Assembly (NCBI RefSeq): GCF_020171945.1
Contig: NZ_JAIVAP010000002.1
Location: forward strand, 310,001-374,000
Source: Bacillus infantis
GTDB lineage: Bacteria; Bacillota; Bacilli; Bacillales; Cytobacillaceae
Length of the DNA: 64,000 nt
Direction of reading: 5' to 3'
In this document: positions 9,627 through 18,907 of the stretch, piece after piece
How the letters are laid out: each line of letters starts with the position of its first letter
Numbering within the stretch: position 1 is the stretch's first letter
Position numbers and translations under genes: made by a program
Notes under the pieces: generated by a model
Told to the model about the DNA's origin: nothing
What the model saw: the letters and a program-made list of their open reading frames with translations, nothing else
The model's database searches: none

Positions 9627-11189
9627 TCATTTGAAGGCAAACTTTGAAAGAGGCGGGCCGATCACCGGGATCCGAAGTACATCTTCTTTTGTAATCAGCC
9701 TGAAGAGGAGCAGGAAAATCAGATACAGCGTTCCCATGATCATCGCAGATATCAAAACCTTAAAAGCCAGAAGCATCCCCTCAGGCATCAGGCTGAATGA
9801 GACATGGCCCCCCCAGCCGGCCAGTCCCATGACAACAAAGGTTTTAACATAATCCATAATATAAAAAGTGAATGATATTGTTTTCAGCACGGTTGCAAAA
9901 TGAAGCAGTGTAACAAGAACAAATCCGACCAGGATGCCGAGAGCCACCCCATTGATGCCGAATGCAGGCTGGCTGGCAAGGATAAAAATGACTGCAATTT
10001 TTACAATTGATCCGATCAGGCTGTTGATCATCGCGGCCCTCGCAAGGTTGAGTGCCTGCAAGGTGGCTTGAAGCGGCCCCTGGTAGTAGTAAAACAGAAA
10101 GAAAGGAGCCATCAGCTTAATGAACTGGTCTCCGCTCGAACTTCCATACATAACCTCCATCAAAGGGCTGGCGAGGACATAGAGAAGAACGACTGCCATC
10201 CCCCCTGTAATAAAAGAGAATCGGAGCGCCTGCTGGAGCCTGTGTTCAATCAGCTTCATATCCTTTCTTGAGTTGGCCTCGCTGATTGCCGGCACCAGCG
10301 AGGTGGAAAGGGAGTGGGTGACAAAAGACGGCAGCAGCAGCAGAGGCATGGCAAAGCCTGTCAGGGCCCCGTATTGCTTTGTGGCTGCGATCGCAGCCAC
10401 CCCAGCCAGGGCAAGGCTGTGCGAGACAACGATAGGCTCGAAAAACCAGGCAATCGATCCGATCATCCTGCTGCCGGTTGTCGGCAGTGCAATCTTCATT
10501 AAATCGCTGAAAGTGCTTTTCCCGGACTGGACATAGCCGAAGAAATTTTTTCTAAGCCTGAACCTTTTCTTCAGTTTAAAGGCTGCCACAAGATAAACCA
10601 GTGAAACCAGTTCCCCGATCACAGAAGCAAACATTGCAGCTGCGGCGGCATACTCGATCCCATACGGCAGGAAAGCCTTCGTCAGCAAGGCGATGAGCCC
10701 GATCCGCACAATCTGCTCAAGTACCTGTGAATATGCTGCGGGCTTCATCTGCTGCCTTCCCTGGAAATATCCCCTTATGACTGATGAAACAGCTACAATC
10801 GGCACAATGGGGGCAATCGCAAGCAGCGGCAAATGTGTCCTTGGATCAGTGAAAAGAGTTTCAGACAATATGGGGGCGAGCAGAAACAAGGCCGGCGTGA
10901 AAATGGCAGAAAGAGAAATGGTCACAGCAAGAGATACAGCCAGAATCTTTTTGATCTTTGCCGTATCGCCCCTGGCTTCTGCCTCCGCTACATTTTTGGA
11001 GATGGCAACGGGCAGGCCAAGCTGTGTAATTGTAATGACAAGGATCAGAGTGGGAAATGCCATCATATATAAGCCTACACCCTCTTCGCCGATGAAGCGG
11101 GCAATCACAATACGGTTTATGAACCCGAGAACCCTTGTCACCAGGCCGGCAGCCAGTAAAATAATCGTTCCTTTTAAAAACTTAGACAT
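9627..11189 (-). CDS. spoVB: SpoVB, stage V sporulation lipid flippase-like protein
   Basis: A 520-residue polytopic membrane protein of the MATE/polysaccharide-transport (MurJ/SpoVB) superfamily, with about 14 hydrophobic helices spread over its whole length and the N-terminal TIILLAAGLVTRVLGFINRI helix typical for the family. SpoVB is needed for spore cortex peptidoglycan and is believed to move lipid-linked precursors outward across the mother-cell membrane around the forespore. Length matches the B. subtilis protein. It is transcribed away from the comN-like gene. A GGCAGGGA RBS precedes ATG. Confidence 0.93.
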   Translation of the reverse strand: MSKFLKGTIILLAAGLVTRVLGFINRIVIARFIGEEGVGLYMMAFPTLILVITITQLGLPVAISKNVAEAEARGDTAKIKKILAVSLAVTISLSAIFTPALFLLAPILSETLFTDPRTHLPLLAIAPIVPIVAVSSVIRGYFQGRQQMKPAAYSQVLEQIVRIGLIALLTKAFLPYGIEYAAAAAMFASVIGELVSLVYLVAAFKLKKRFRLRKNFFGYVQSGKSTFSDLMKIALPTTGSRMIGSIAWFFEPIVVSHSLALAGVAAIAATKQYGALTGFAMPLLLLPSFVTHSLSTSLVPAISEANSRKDMKLIEHRLQQALRFSFITGGMAVVLLYVLASPLMEVMYGSSSGDQFIKLMAPFFLFYYYQGPLQATLQALNLARAAMINSLIGSIVKIAVIFILASQPAFGINGVALGILVGFVLVTLLHFATVLKTISFTFYIMDYVKTFVVMGLAGWGGHVSFSLMPEGMLLAFKVLISAMIMGTLYLIFLLLFRLITKEDVLRIPVIGPPLSKFAFK

Positions 11190-11317
11190 CCTGTTCCCTG
11201 CCTTCTCAAAATAGGTATAATCATATACAATTAACTATATGCCGCGATTAGGACAAAGCATGACAAGTTATCTTGATTTTTCTATTTCTATAGAACAGCG
11301 GGGGAGGAGCCTTAGTG

Positions 11318-11611
11318 ATGAAAGGCCATGTATATGATAAGTTTCGCCGGCAGGTGCAGCCTGCACTGCAAAGCAAGCTGGAGGAATTCCGGCTCCTGAA
11401 TTATGGAGATGTTGCGGAAGAAGAGCTTTGGAGGTATCTGACTGAAAAAAAATGGCGGAAATCGCACGAAGATGCCAGACTATTCGAAATAGTGAGCGGC
11501 ATCCTGGAAGTCAAAGCTGCTGATTATTTCAGCTATGCAACCGTCGAGGCATTTAAAGGAAAAGGCCTTGGTGAATTGAGCGAAGAAGACAGAAGGAAGC
11601 TGCTTGAATAG
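11318..11611 (+). CDS. comN: ComN-like post-transcriptional regulator (YrzD family)
   Basis: A 97-residue cytosolic protein; ATG 11318 is eight bases after GGGGAGGAG (a GTG at 11315 would add one Met). The sequence is helical and charged, with the pattern ...LEEFRLLNYGDVAEEELWRYLTEKKW... followed by a second helix pair, which fits the ComN/YrzD family. ComN in B. subtilis controls comE mRNA and localises to poles and septa. It lies divergent from spoVB and before secDF, the same position as yrzD. Recognition is based on size, location and sequence character. Confidence 0.75.
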   Translation: MKGHVYDKFRRQVQPALQSKLEEFRLLNYGDVAEEELWRYLTEKKWRKSHEDARLFEIVSGILEVKAADYFSYATVEAFKGKGLGELSEEDRRKLLE

Positions 11612-11873
11612 GGATATGCTGTAAGCAGCGGTTACTGTATATACAATTCTTTTTTTTTATTAATAGCCATTTTATTATGAAGGGACAAATTGACAGCCAT
11701 TCCATTCTATTTCATAATGGATATGTTGGTTTTTCCGGTCTAATTATAGAAAAAAACTGCCCGCAAGAAAGCGGAGCAGGCTTAAAGATTGCAAGCAGCA
11801 CCCGGCGCTGCAGCAGGCTCTGTACGAGGGCATTCCTGCAGGGGCCGGAGTTTAAGGGGGATATAACAGCACA

Positions 11874-14135
11874 ATGGTAAAGCGCAGCAGGATTGTTGCC
11901 TTCTTCCTGATTGTCATTCTGATCGGCAGTCTGATGGGAGGCACAACGAAAAACATACTGAATAATATCAAGCTCGGCCTGGATCTTCAGGGCGGTTTCG
12001 AGGTACTTTATGATGTAAAGACCAAGGATGGGAAGAAAGCGACGAAAGAAGTGCTAAACAGCACCGCAGAAGCGCTGGACAGACGTATCAACGTCCTTGG
12101 CGTCAGTGAGCCAAGCATCCAAATCGAGGGCGATAATCGTATCCGGGTCCAGCTGGCAGGTGTCGATGATCAGAATAAAGCCCGTGAATTGCTTTCCACT
12201 GAAGCCAACCTTTCCTTCAGAGATGTCAATGACCGTGAAATGATGAATGGGTCTGACCTTGTAGAAGGCGGAGCAAAACAGACTTTCGATGAAAACGGCA
12301 AGCCAAGCGTTTCCTTGACGCTGAAGAGTGCCGAGAAGTTCAAGGAAGTCACACAGGAAATTGTAAACATGGGAGCGCCAAATAACCTGCTGGTCATCTG
12401 GCTCGACTATGAAGAAGGCGATTCTTTCAAAGAAGAATCACAGAAAGAAGATCCAAAATACCTTTCTGCACCTCAGGTCAGCCAGGTATTCAACCAGGAT
12501 ACAGTTTCAATCGTCGGTAATTTTTCCCTTGAAGAAGCAAAAACACTCTCTTCCCTGCTGAAGGCGGGCGCGCTTCCAGTTGAGCTGACGGAGGAATATT
12601 CCACGAGTGTCGGTGCCAAGTTCGGTGAAGATGCCATGCAGAAGACCATTACAGGCGGTATAATCGGCATTTTGGTCATCTTCCTGTTCATGATTGTGTT
12701 TTACCGATTCCCGGGTTTTATTGCAACCATAACATTGTCTATTTACATCTATCTGGTACTGCTTGTCTTCGACTGGATGAATGGTGTATTGACACTCCCG
12801 GGTATTGCCGCATTGATCCTCGGGGTCGGCATGGCAGTCGATGCCAACATTATTACCTATGAGAGGATCAAGGAAGAGCTGAAGGTCGGAAAGTCAATCA
12901 AGTCGGCCTTCCAGGCAGGAAATAAAAATTCATTGTCTACAATCCTTGATGCCAACATCACTACCATCCTTGCGGCAATCGTTCTGTTCCTGTACGGGAC
13001 AAGCTCAGTCAAAGGGTTTGCCACAATGCTTATCCTCAGCATCCTGGCAAGCTTCATTACGGCTGTCTACGGGTCACGTTTGCTGCTTGGATTATGGGTG
13101 AACAGCAGGATTTTCACGAAAAAGCCGGCCTGGTTTGGGGTCAAGAAAAGCGAAATCAAAGATATTGCTGAAAACTATGATACGCTTGACCTGCCTACAA
13201 AATATGACCGGTTTGACTTTGTTGGTCACCGCAAGAAGTTTTTCATCTTCTCGATTGCAATGGCTGTTGCCGGCATCATTGCCCTATCTGTTTTTAAGCT
13301 GAATCTCGGCATTGATTTCGTAGCGGGTACAAGGGTTGAGATCCAGGCCGAACAGACTTTGACAAAAAGTGAAATTCAGGATGAGCTCAGCAAAGTCGAT
13401 CTTAAAACCGATGATGTCATTATTTCAGGAGACGATGGAGAGATTGGGGTAGCCCGTTTCAAAGATCCCCTTGGCAAAGATAAGATCGCTGAGCTGAAAT
13501 CCCATTTTACAGATGTATACGGCGGAGAGCCTAATGTCAGCACAGTATCTCCTACAGTCGGAAAAGAGCTGGCGAAGAATGCTTTCAAAGCGCTGCTGAT
13601 TGCCGCTGTCGGCATCATCATTTATGTGACGATCCGATTTGAAATTTACATGGCGCTTGCAGCCGTCATTGCCCTCCTGCATGATGCATTCTTCATCATC
13701 GCCCTGTTCAGCATCATCCGCTTTGAGGTGGATATCACCTTCATTGCAGCGGTACTCACAATTGTCGGTTATTCGATCAATGATACGATCGTTACGTTTG
13801 ACCGGATCAGGGAAAATATGCACAAAAAGAAAAGGCTCAAAACCTTCGATGATATTGCGGAGGTTGTCAACAAGAGCTTGAGGCAGACGCTCGGACGTTC
13901 TGTCAGCACTGTAATAACGGTGGTCATCGCCGTTATCGGCCTGCTGATCTTCGGCAGCGAATCGATCCGCAGCTTCTCATTCGCATTGCTTGTCGGCCTT
14001 GTAGCCGGAACCTATTCCTCGCTCTTCATTGCGTCCCAGCTGTGGCTGGTATGGAAAAATAAAGAGCTGAAGAAAAAAGGCGTCATCAAAACAGAAAAAG
14101 TAAAACACAAAGCATCAGACGAGCCGCAGGTCTGA
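11874..14135 (+). CDS. secDF: SecDF, fused protein-export membrane protein
   Basis: A 753-residue natural fusion of SecD and SecF, as in B. subtilis (737). The SecD half has helix 1 (about 6-22), the GLDLQGG motif near residue 37, a large periplasm-equivalent domain, and five helices at about 255-430. The SecF half begins after residue 445, with LGIDFVAGT near 480, a second external domain, then five helices to about 735. Conserved membrane Asp and Arg residues for the proton motive force step lie in AVDANIITYERI (SecD) and INDTIVTFDRIR (SecF). It pulls proteins outward after SecA. The AAGGGGG RBS is unusually far (13 bases) from the ATG. Confidence 0.97.
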   Translation: MVKRSRIVAFFLIVILIGSLMGGTTKNILNNIKLGLDLQGGFEVLYDVKTKDGKKATKEVLNSTAEALDRRINVLGVSEPSIQIEGDNRIRVQLAGVDDQNKARELLSTEANLSFRDVNDREMMNGSDLVEGGAKQTFDENGKPSVSLTLKSAEKFKEVTQEIVNMGAPNNLLVIWLDYEEGDSFKEESQKEDPKYLSAPQVSQVFNQDTVSIVGNFSLEEAKTLSSLLKAGALPVELTEEYSTSVGAKFGEDAMQKTITGGIIGILVIFLFMIVFYRFPGFIATITLSIYIYLVLLVFDWMNGVLTLPGIAALILGVGMAVDANIITYERIKEELKVGKSIKSAFQAGNKNSLSTILDANITTILAAIVLFLYGTSSVKGFATMLILSILASFITAVYGSRLLLGLWVNSRIFTKKPAWFGVKKSEIKDIAENYDTLDLPTKYDRFDFVGHRKKFFIFSIAMAVAGIIALSVFKLNLGIDFVAGTRVEIQAEQTLTKSEIQDELSKVDLKTDDVIISGDDGEIGVARFKDPLGKDKIAELKSHFTDVYGGEPNVSTVSPTVGKELAKNAFKALLIAAVGIIIYVTIRFEIYMALAAVIALLHDAFFIIALFSIIRFEVDITFIAAVLTIVGYSINDTIVTFDRIRENMHKKKRLKTFDDIAEVVNKSLRQTLGRSVSTVITVVIAVIGLLIFGSESIRSFSFALLVGLVAGTYSSLFIASQLWLVWKNKELKKKGVIKTEKVKHKASDEPQV

Positions 14136-14145
14136 TCTGCTGAAG

Positions 14146-14178
14146 AAAAACACAGGAAAACCTTTCCTGTGTTTTTTC
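14146..14178 (+). terminator. Terminator after secDF
   Basis: AACACAGG and CCTGTGTT arms with a following T-run. Confidence 0.85.
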
Positions 14179-14200
14179 TGTTTTAACCCCTAAGTGCTTT

Positions 14201-14230
14201 TTGATTGGCGAATTTCGGATACACTATAAG
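14201..14230 (+). promoter_or_regulatory. Sigma-A-type promoter of the cation efflux gene
   Basis: TTGATT at 14201-14206 and TATAAG at 14225-14230 are 18 bases apart, 30 bases before the TTG start of the CDF gene. Confidence 0.5.
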
Positions 14231-14259
14231 TATTAAACTGCGGGGAAGGAAGTTGAGAT

Positions 14260-15165
14260 TTGGATACTAACAAAGATCGTTTTAAACAGGCAGAATTTGC
14301 GGCCATGATCGGGATTGTAGGAAATATTGTGCTGGCAATTCTTAAGTATGCAGTAGGAGTTTATGCCAACAGCCGTGCACTCATCGCGGATGCGGTCCAC
14401 TCTGCTTCAGACATTGCGGGGTCATTTGCCGTTTATATTGGGCTAAGGGCTGCCAAGCAGCCGCCTGATGAAGACCATCCTTATGGACATGGAAAGGCTG
14501 AATCGATTGCAGCCATCATTGTTGCCGTCCTGCTGATGCTTGTGGGGTTTGAAATCGGCAAATCTTCCTTTGAGGCTTTCTTCCATCCAATCGAGCCGCC
14601 CAAGGCTATTGCTATTGCCGCTGTTCTTATTTCCATTGTTGTGAAAGAGGCAATGTTTCGTTATAAGTATAAATTGGGAAAAAAGCTTAATAGCGATGCC
14701 TTAATCATCAATGCATATGAACATCGTTCTGATGTTTATTCCTCCATTGCCGCCCTGGCGGGGATCGGGGCAGCTGTCATCGGGGGGAAAGCCGGGATCG
14801 GATGGCTGGAATACGGAGATCCTGTTGCAGGGCTGCTGGTCTCGCTGCTTGTCATAAAAATGGCATGGTCACTCGGAAAAGAATCGATTCACAATACTTT
14901 GGACCATGTGCTTCATGATGAGGACACGGAAGGGCTGCGCAAAGCAGTTCTGTCTGTTCCGGCAGTGAAAGAGATCAATCAGCTTCATGCAAGGGAGCAT
15001 GGCCATTATGTCATCATAGACTTGAAGATTGCAGTCGACCCCCATATGACAGTAGAGGAGGGGCACCGGGTAGGAAAGGTAGTAAAAGAGAAGCTGATGC
15101 AGGAGAAAAATGTGCATAATGTCTTTGTGCATATCAACCCTTACAATCCCGGCAATCCAGATTAA
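14260..15165 (+). CDS. Cation diffusion facilitator (CDF) family metal efflux protein
   Basis: A 301-residue protein with six predicted helices in residues 15-215 and a cytosolic C-terminal domain (about 215-298). CDF marks are clear: SRALIADAVHSASD in helix 2 with metal-binding Asp residues, DEDHPYGHGKAE (HPYGHGK) after helix 3, and the second Asp pair in AYEHRSDVYSS of helix 5. These antiporters expel Zn2+, Mn2+, Fe2+ or Co2+ in exchange for protons. The DxxHD/DxxxD residues (Asp-Ala-Val-His and His-Arg-Ser-Asp) do not let me settle the metal. TTG start with GGGGAAGGA upstream. Confidence 0.93.
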   Translation: MDTNKDRFKQAEFAAMIGIVGNIVLAILKYAVGVYANSRALIADAVHSASDIAGSFAVYIGLRAAKQPPDEDHPYGHGKAESIAAIIVAVLLMLVGFEIGKSSFEAFFHPIEPPKAIAIAAVLISIVVKEAMFRYKYKLGKKLNSDALIINAYEHRSDVYSSIAALAGIGAAVIGGKAGIGWLEYGDPVAGLLVSLLVIKMAWSLGKESIHNTLDHVLHDEDTEGLRKAVLSVPAVKEINQLHAREHGHYVIIDLKIAVDPHMTVEEGHRVGKVVKEKLMQEKNVHNVFVHINPYNPGNPD

Positions 15166-15183
15166 AGATGGGAGAGATGTGGA

Positions 15184-15504
15184 GTGAAAGTTCAATGGGC
15201 CTTGATATTCGGGATTCTATTTGCACTTATTGTCGCGGTATTTGCTGTTATTAATGTGGATCCTGTTACAGTCAACTATGTTTTTGGAGAAAGTGAATGG
15301 CCGCTTATACTGGTCATCCTTGGTTCAGTGCTCATGGGCGGCCTTATCGTCGGGCTCGTCGGTGTATTAAGGGTATTTGCCCTTCAGCGGAAGGTCAGAT
15401 CCCTTGAGAAAGAGAACGCCGCTCTAAAAGCTGGCACTGATAAGGAAAGCACCGAAGTTGCAGCAGACAGTGACGAAGATTATTTAAAAAGGGATATTCA
15501 TTAG
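15184..15504 (+). CDS. LapA-domain membrane protein (YrvD-like)
   Basis: A 106-residue protein with two membrane helices (about residues 4-22 and 39-62) and the NVDPVTVNYVFGE link that marks the LapA (lipopolysaccharide assembly protein A) domain, followed by a coiled-coil tail (KVRSLEKENAALK) and an acidic end. In Gram-positives the domain has no LPS role and the function is unknown. RBS GGAGAGATGTGGAG; start is GTG. A terminator separates it from recJ, matching the position of yrvD. Confidence 0.8.
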   Translation: MKVQWALIFGILFALIVAVFAVINVDPVTVNYVFGESEWPLILVILGSVLMGGLIVGLVGVLRVFALQRKVRSLEKENAALKAGTDKESTEVAADSDEDYLKRDIH

Positions 15505-15535
15505 AAGGAAGCAGCCTTGCTGCTTCCTTTATTTT
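15505..15535 (+). terminator. Terminator after the LapA-domain gene
   Basis: AAGGAAGCAGC and GCTGCTTCCTT arms around a three-base loop, T-rich tail. Confidence 0.85.
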
Positions 15536-15562
15536 CTGCCGATTGTACACCCCAGGAATTCA

Positions 15563-15591
15563 TTGAATCCCGGTACCTCCTCTTGTATAAT
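15563..15591 (+). promoter_or_regulatory. Sigma-A promoter of recJ-apt
   Basis: TTGAAT at 15563-15568 and a perfect TATAAT at 15586-15591 are 17 bases apart, 22 bases before the recJ ATG. Confidence 0.7.
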
Positions 15592-15613
15592 AGAAAAGCT
15601 GAGGGGTGAACGT

Positions 15614-17980
15614 ATGTTAAAGTCAAAAACAAGATGGATTGTTCGTCAATCGGATAAGGATAAAGCTGACACACTGATCAGCGAATTGAAAATCAGTCCA
15701 ATTGTGGCATCATTATTAGTGAATCGGGGGCTCGATACTCCTGAATCGGCACAGAGTTTCCTGTATGGAAAGAATGGGGAGTTCCACGATCCATTCCTCC
15801 TGGCCGGGATGGATGCCGCAGTCTCACGAATTAATAAAGCGATAAACGAAAATGAACCGATTTTAATATATGGGGATTATGATGCAGACGGTGTCACAAG
15901 CACCTCTGTTATGATGATAACGCTCCGCAGCCTTGGTGCGAATGTAGATTTCTACATACCTAACCGGTTTACGGAGGGATACGGCCCGAATGAAGGTGCA
16001 TTCAGGCATGCAGCTGAAATGGGCATCAAGCTGCTTATTACAGTGGATACCGGCATATCAGCAGTCCACGAGGCGTCCATTGCCAAAGAGCTGGGCATGG
16101 ACCTGATCATTACGGACCACCATGAACCCGGTCCGGTTCTCCCGGAGGCCCTGGCTATCATCCATCCAAAGCTTGAGGGAAGCCTTTATCCTTTCCGTGA
16201 GCTTGCCGGAGTGGGCGTGGCCTTTAAGGTAGCTCACGCCCTTTTGGGAAATCTTCCCGAGGAGCTTCTGGAAATTGCCGCCATAGGGACCGTGGCCGAC
16301 CTGGTATCTTTAAAAGGAGAGAACAGGCTCCTTGTCCAGAGAGGGATCAAGAAGCTGAAGGTGACTAAAAGGGCAGGACTCCTCTCGCTGTTCAAGCTGG
16401 CCAATGTGGAGCAGGCTGCAGTGGATGAGGAAACGATCGGATTCATGCTGGCTCCAAGGCTGAATGCGGCCGGCAGGCTGGACAGCGCAGATCCGGCCGT
16501 TCAGCTGCTGCTGACAGAAGACCGGGAAGAAGCCGCTATGATTGCTGAAGAAATTGACAGCATGAACAAAGAGAGGCAGTCAATTGTCAGCCAGATTGCC
16601 GAAGAGGCAATCAAAGAAGTAGAGGAAAAATACCCGGCTGGGGAAAATGCTGTCCTCGTTATCGGGAAGGAAGGCTGGAATGCCGGGGTAATCGGCATTG
16701 TAGCGTCAAGGCTTGTCGATAAATTCTACAGGCCGGCCATCGTCCTAAGCTTTGATAAGGAAAAGGGTACGGCAAAAGGGTCTGCCAGAAGCATAGCGGG
16801 GTTTGATTTGTATAAAAATCTGTCAGCCTGCAGGGACATCCTGCCCCATTTTGGGGGCCATCCGATGGCTGCGGGGATGACGCTTGGGCTTGATGATGTC
16901 GGAGAGCTGAGGGACCGTTTGAACAGCCTTGCGAAAGAGCAGCTAAGCGAAGAGGATTTCATACCGGTCGCAAGCCTTGATGCCGAGGTAAGCCTTGAGG
17001 ATGTCAGCCTGCCGGCAATTGAACAAATGCAGCTCCTATCTCCTTTTGGAATGGACAATCCTAAACCGCGCGTCCTGATCAAAGATGCTCCGATCGCCAG
17101 CATGAAAAAGATCGGCTCCGGCCAGAATCATCTAAAAATGACATTCGGCGAAGGTTCATCCTCTTTGGATGGGATTGGCTTCGGCCTTGGAGAGATGTTC
17201 CATCATATCTCGGCAGACTCCCGGATATCTGTAATCGGTGAATTATCTATAAATGAATGGAATAATATAAGAAAACCGCAGATTTTCCTGCACGATTTAT
17301 CTGTCAGCGAATGGCAGCTTTTTGACCTGAGAGGGATCAAGAGATTTGAACAGCTGAGGGAACTCCTTCCTGAAAGCCGGACGAAGTGGATCTGCTTTGA
17401 CGGCCAAAGCCGGGGAAAGATTTCTTCATTGCCTGAAGACTCAACTTTTTTCATCAGCTCCGAAACGGAAGCGGAAGCTCTGGCTATTGAAGAAGAGTAT
17501 ATAGTCCTTGTAGATCTGCCTCCTTCGAAACAGCTGCTGGAAAAGCTGCTTCAGGGCAAAGCCCCTGCCAGGATCTATGCTCACTTCTATAAGGAAGAAA
17601 GCGAGTATTTCAGCACGATCCCAAACAGGGACCATTTTAAATGGTTTTACTCATTCCTGGCCAAAAGAGGCCAATTCGACATAAGAAAATTCGGGGACCA
17701 GCTGGCCAAGCATAAAGGCTGGAGCAGGGAAACGATTGATTTTATGTCAAAGGTGTTTTTTGAGCTGGACTTTGCTAAAATGGAAAATGGGTTCTTGGCC
17801 CTTAATAAAGAGGCAAACAAGCGGGACCTGACAGAATCCCCGACATATCAAAGGAAGCATGCACAATACACCCTTGAAAACGATTTGCTGTATTCTTCAT
17901 ACCAGGAGCTGAAAAACTGGTTCGATACAGTACTTCAAGGGGCGGTTCATACTGAGGAGGCAATGGAAGAATGGATTTGA
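15614..17980 (+). CDS. recJ: RecJ, single-strand-specific 5'-3' DNA exonuclease
   Basis: A 788-residue enzyme, matching B. subtilis RecJ (786). ATG 15614 follows GAGGGGTG. Motif [11 protein letters not shown] near residue 97 and the DHH motif (TDHHEPG near 170) bind manganese; the DHHA1 part has GGHPMAAG near 420; an OB fold follows and an extra C-terminal domain of about 200 residues, typical of the Bacillus type, reaches the end. RecJ resects DNA ends in recombination and repair with RecQ/RecS. Its last ten bases overlap apt. Confidence 0.97.
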   Translation: MLKSKTRWIVRQSDKDKADTLISELKISPIVASLLVNRGLDTPESAQSFLYGKNGEFHDPFLLAGMDAAVSRINKAINENEPILIYGDYDADGVTSTSVMMITLRSLGANVDFYIPNRFTEGYGPNEGAFRHAAEMGIKLLITVDTGISAVHEASIAKELGMDLIITDHHEPGPVLPEALAIIHPKLEGSLYPFRELAGVGVAFKVAHALLGNLPEELLEIAAIGTVADLVSLKGENRLLVQRGIKKLKVTKRAGLLSLFKLANVEQAAVDEETIGFMLAPRLNAAGRLDSADPAVQLLLTEDREEAAMIAEEIDSMNKERQSIVSQIAEEAIKEVEEKYPAGENAVLVIGKEGWNAGVIGIVASRLVDKFYRPAIVLSFDKEKGTAKGSARSIAGFDLYKNLSACRDILPHFGGHPMAAGMTLGLDDVGELRDRLNSLAKEQLSEEDFIPVASLDAEVSLEDVSLPAIEQMQLLSPFGMDNPKPRVLIKDAPIASMKKIGSGQNHLKMTFGEGSSSLDGIGFGLGEMFHHISADSRISVIGELSINEWNNIRKPQIFLHDLSVSEWQLFDLRGIKRFEQLRELLPESRTKWICFDGQSRGKISSLPEDSTFFISSETEAEALAIEEEYIVLVDLPPSKQLLEKLLQGKAPARIYAHFYKEESEYFSTIPNRDHFKWFYSFLAKRGQFDIRKFGDQLAKHKGWSRETIDFMSKVFFELDFAKMENGFLALNKEANKRDLTESPTYQRKHAQYTLENDLLYSSYQELKNWFDTVLQGAVHTEEAMEEWI

Positions 17981-18483
17981 AACAATATATAACAATAGTG
18001 GAAGACTGGCCGAAGCCCGGGATTAGATTCAAAGATATCACAACGCTTATGGATAATGGCGATGCTTATAGATATGCGACTGACCAGATCGTTGAATATG
18101 CGAAAGAAAAGCAAATTGACCTTGTAGTCGGGCCGGAAGCACGCGGCTTTATCATCGGCTGCCCTGTTGCGTATTCACTAGGCGTAGGCTTTGCACCTGT
18201 CAGAAAAGAAGGGAAGCTTCCGCGCGAGACGGTTAAAGTCAATTATGGCCTGGAATATGGAAAAGATGTACTGACAATCCATAAAGATGCCATCAAACCA
18301 GGACAGCGCGTCCTGATCACAGATGACCTGCTGGCAACGGGAGGCACTATTGACGCAACAATCAAGCTTGTCGAAGAGCTTGGAGGCGTTGTCGCCGGGA
18401 TTGCTTTCCTGATCGAATTAACCTACCTTGACGGCCGGAGCAAGCTTGACGGATATGATATCCTTACATTAATGAACTACTGA
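17971..18483 (+). CDS. apt: Apt, adenine phosphoribosyltransferase
   Basis: A 170-residue enzyme of standard length. It converts adenine and PRPP to AMP. The PRPP-binding motif [13 protein letters not shown] lies near residues 110-122, and the ligand loop GPEARGFI near 50. It starts inside recJ (10-base overlap) with GAGGAGG as RBS, so the two are translationally linked. A strong terminator follows. Confidence 0.98.
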   Translation: MDLKQYITIVEDWPKPGIRFKDITTLMDNGDAYRYATDQIVEYAKEKQIDLVVGPEARGFIIGCPVAYSLGVGFAPVRKEGKLPRETVKVNYGLEYGKDVLTIHKDAIKPGQRVLITDDLLATGGTIDATIKLVEELGGVVAGIAFLIELTYLDGRSKLDGYDILTLMNY

Positions 18484-18514
18484 GGCGCAGCCTTTGAAAA
18501 AATTGTTTAAACAG

Positions 18515-18548
18515 AAGCGGGGCACTATCAACATAGTGCGCCGCTTTT
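18515..18548 (+). terminator. Terminator after apt
   Basis: AAGCGG-GCACTAT and ATAGTGC-CCGCTT arms around CAAC with a T-rich tail. Confidence 0.85.
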
Positions 18549-18577
18549 CCTTTTCCGCAAAGTTCATTTTACAAAAA

Positions 18578-18674
18578 GGCTGTGTTAGTGTACCTTGTTG
18601 GTTTTGGGCTCATTCGTGTGAAACTCTGTTTCACACGAATGAGCCCAAAATCAACAGCAATGTTTAACAAAGCC
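18578..18674. repeat. Palindromic MITE-like element, 97 bp
   Basis: Both ends carry related terminal inverted repeats (GGCTGTGTTA at left, complement of GGCTTTGTTA at right), and the inner 22 bases on each side are perfectly complementary (TTTTGGGCTCATTCGTGTGA and its complement) around a short loop. No reading frame is present. Such transposase-less elements with GGCTxTGTTA ends look like remnants mobilised by an insertion sequence. It occupies the 424-base gene-free stretch 18484-18907 with the apt terminator before it and the relA hairpin after it. No clean target duplication is seen. Confidence 0.7.
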
Positions 18675-18851
18675 AAGACAAAAAAAGAGAAGAATCCGGC
18701 AAAAAAAGAGCTTTTTCGACAAAAATCTTCAATTCCATATAAAAATAACTTCCAATCCCTTTACATCCACGGTTTTTTTTTCGATAATAGTAACAATCAT
18801 TCTTTTTTCTGTTCTATCATTAATTGAATGGTTGTAAACGGAGATTTTAGG

Positions 18852-18877
18852 GAGAATCCGGGGAAGCTTGGATTCTC
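18852..18877 (+). other. Hairpin directly upstream of relA
   Basis: GAGAATCC and GGATTCTC form a perfect 8-bp stem around ten bases, 30 bases before the relA start. No T-run follows, so it is more likely a leader RNA structure than a terminator. Confidence 0.5.
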
Positions 18878-18907
18878 ATTAAACTTTATATAGATAAAGG
18901 TGATTCT

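Noticed and set aside
11677-11880. 67-codon plus-strand ORF before secDF
   Set aside because: It runs into secDF in another frame, lacks a Shine-Dalgarno and has no coding-like composition. The region 11612-11873 was left as intergenic.
18582-18827. 81-codon ORF over the palindromic element before relA
   Set aside because: Consists of the MITE arms and A/T-rich sequence; no RBS and no conserved feature.
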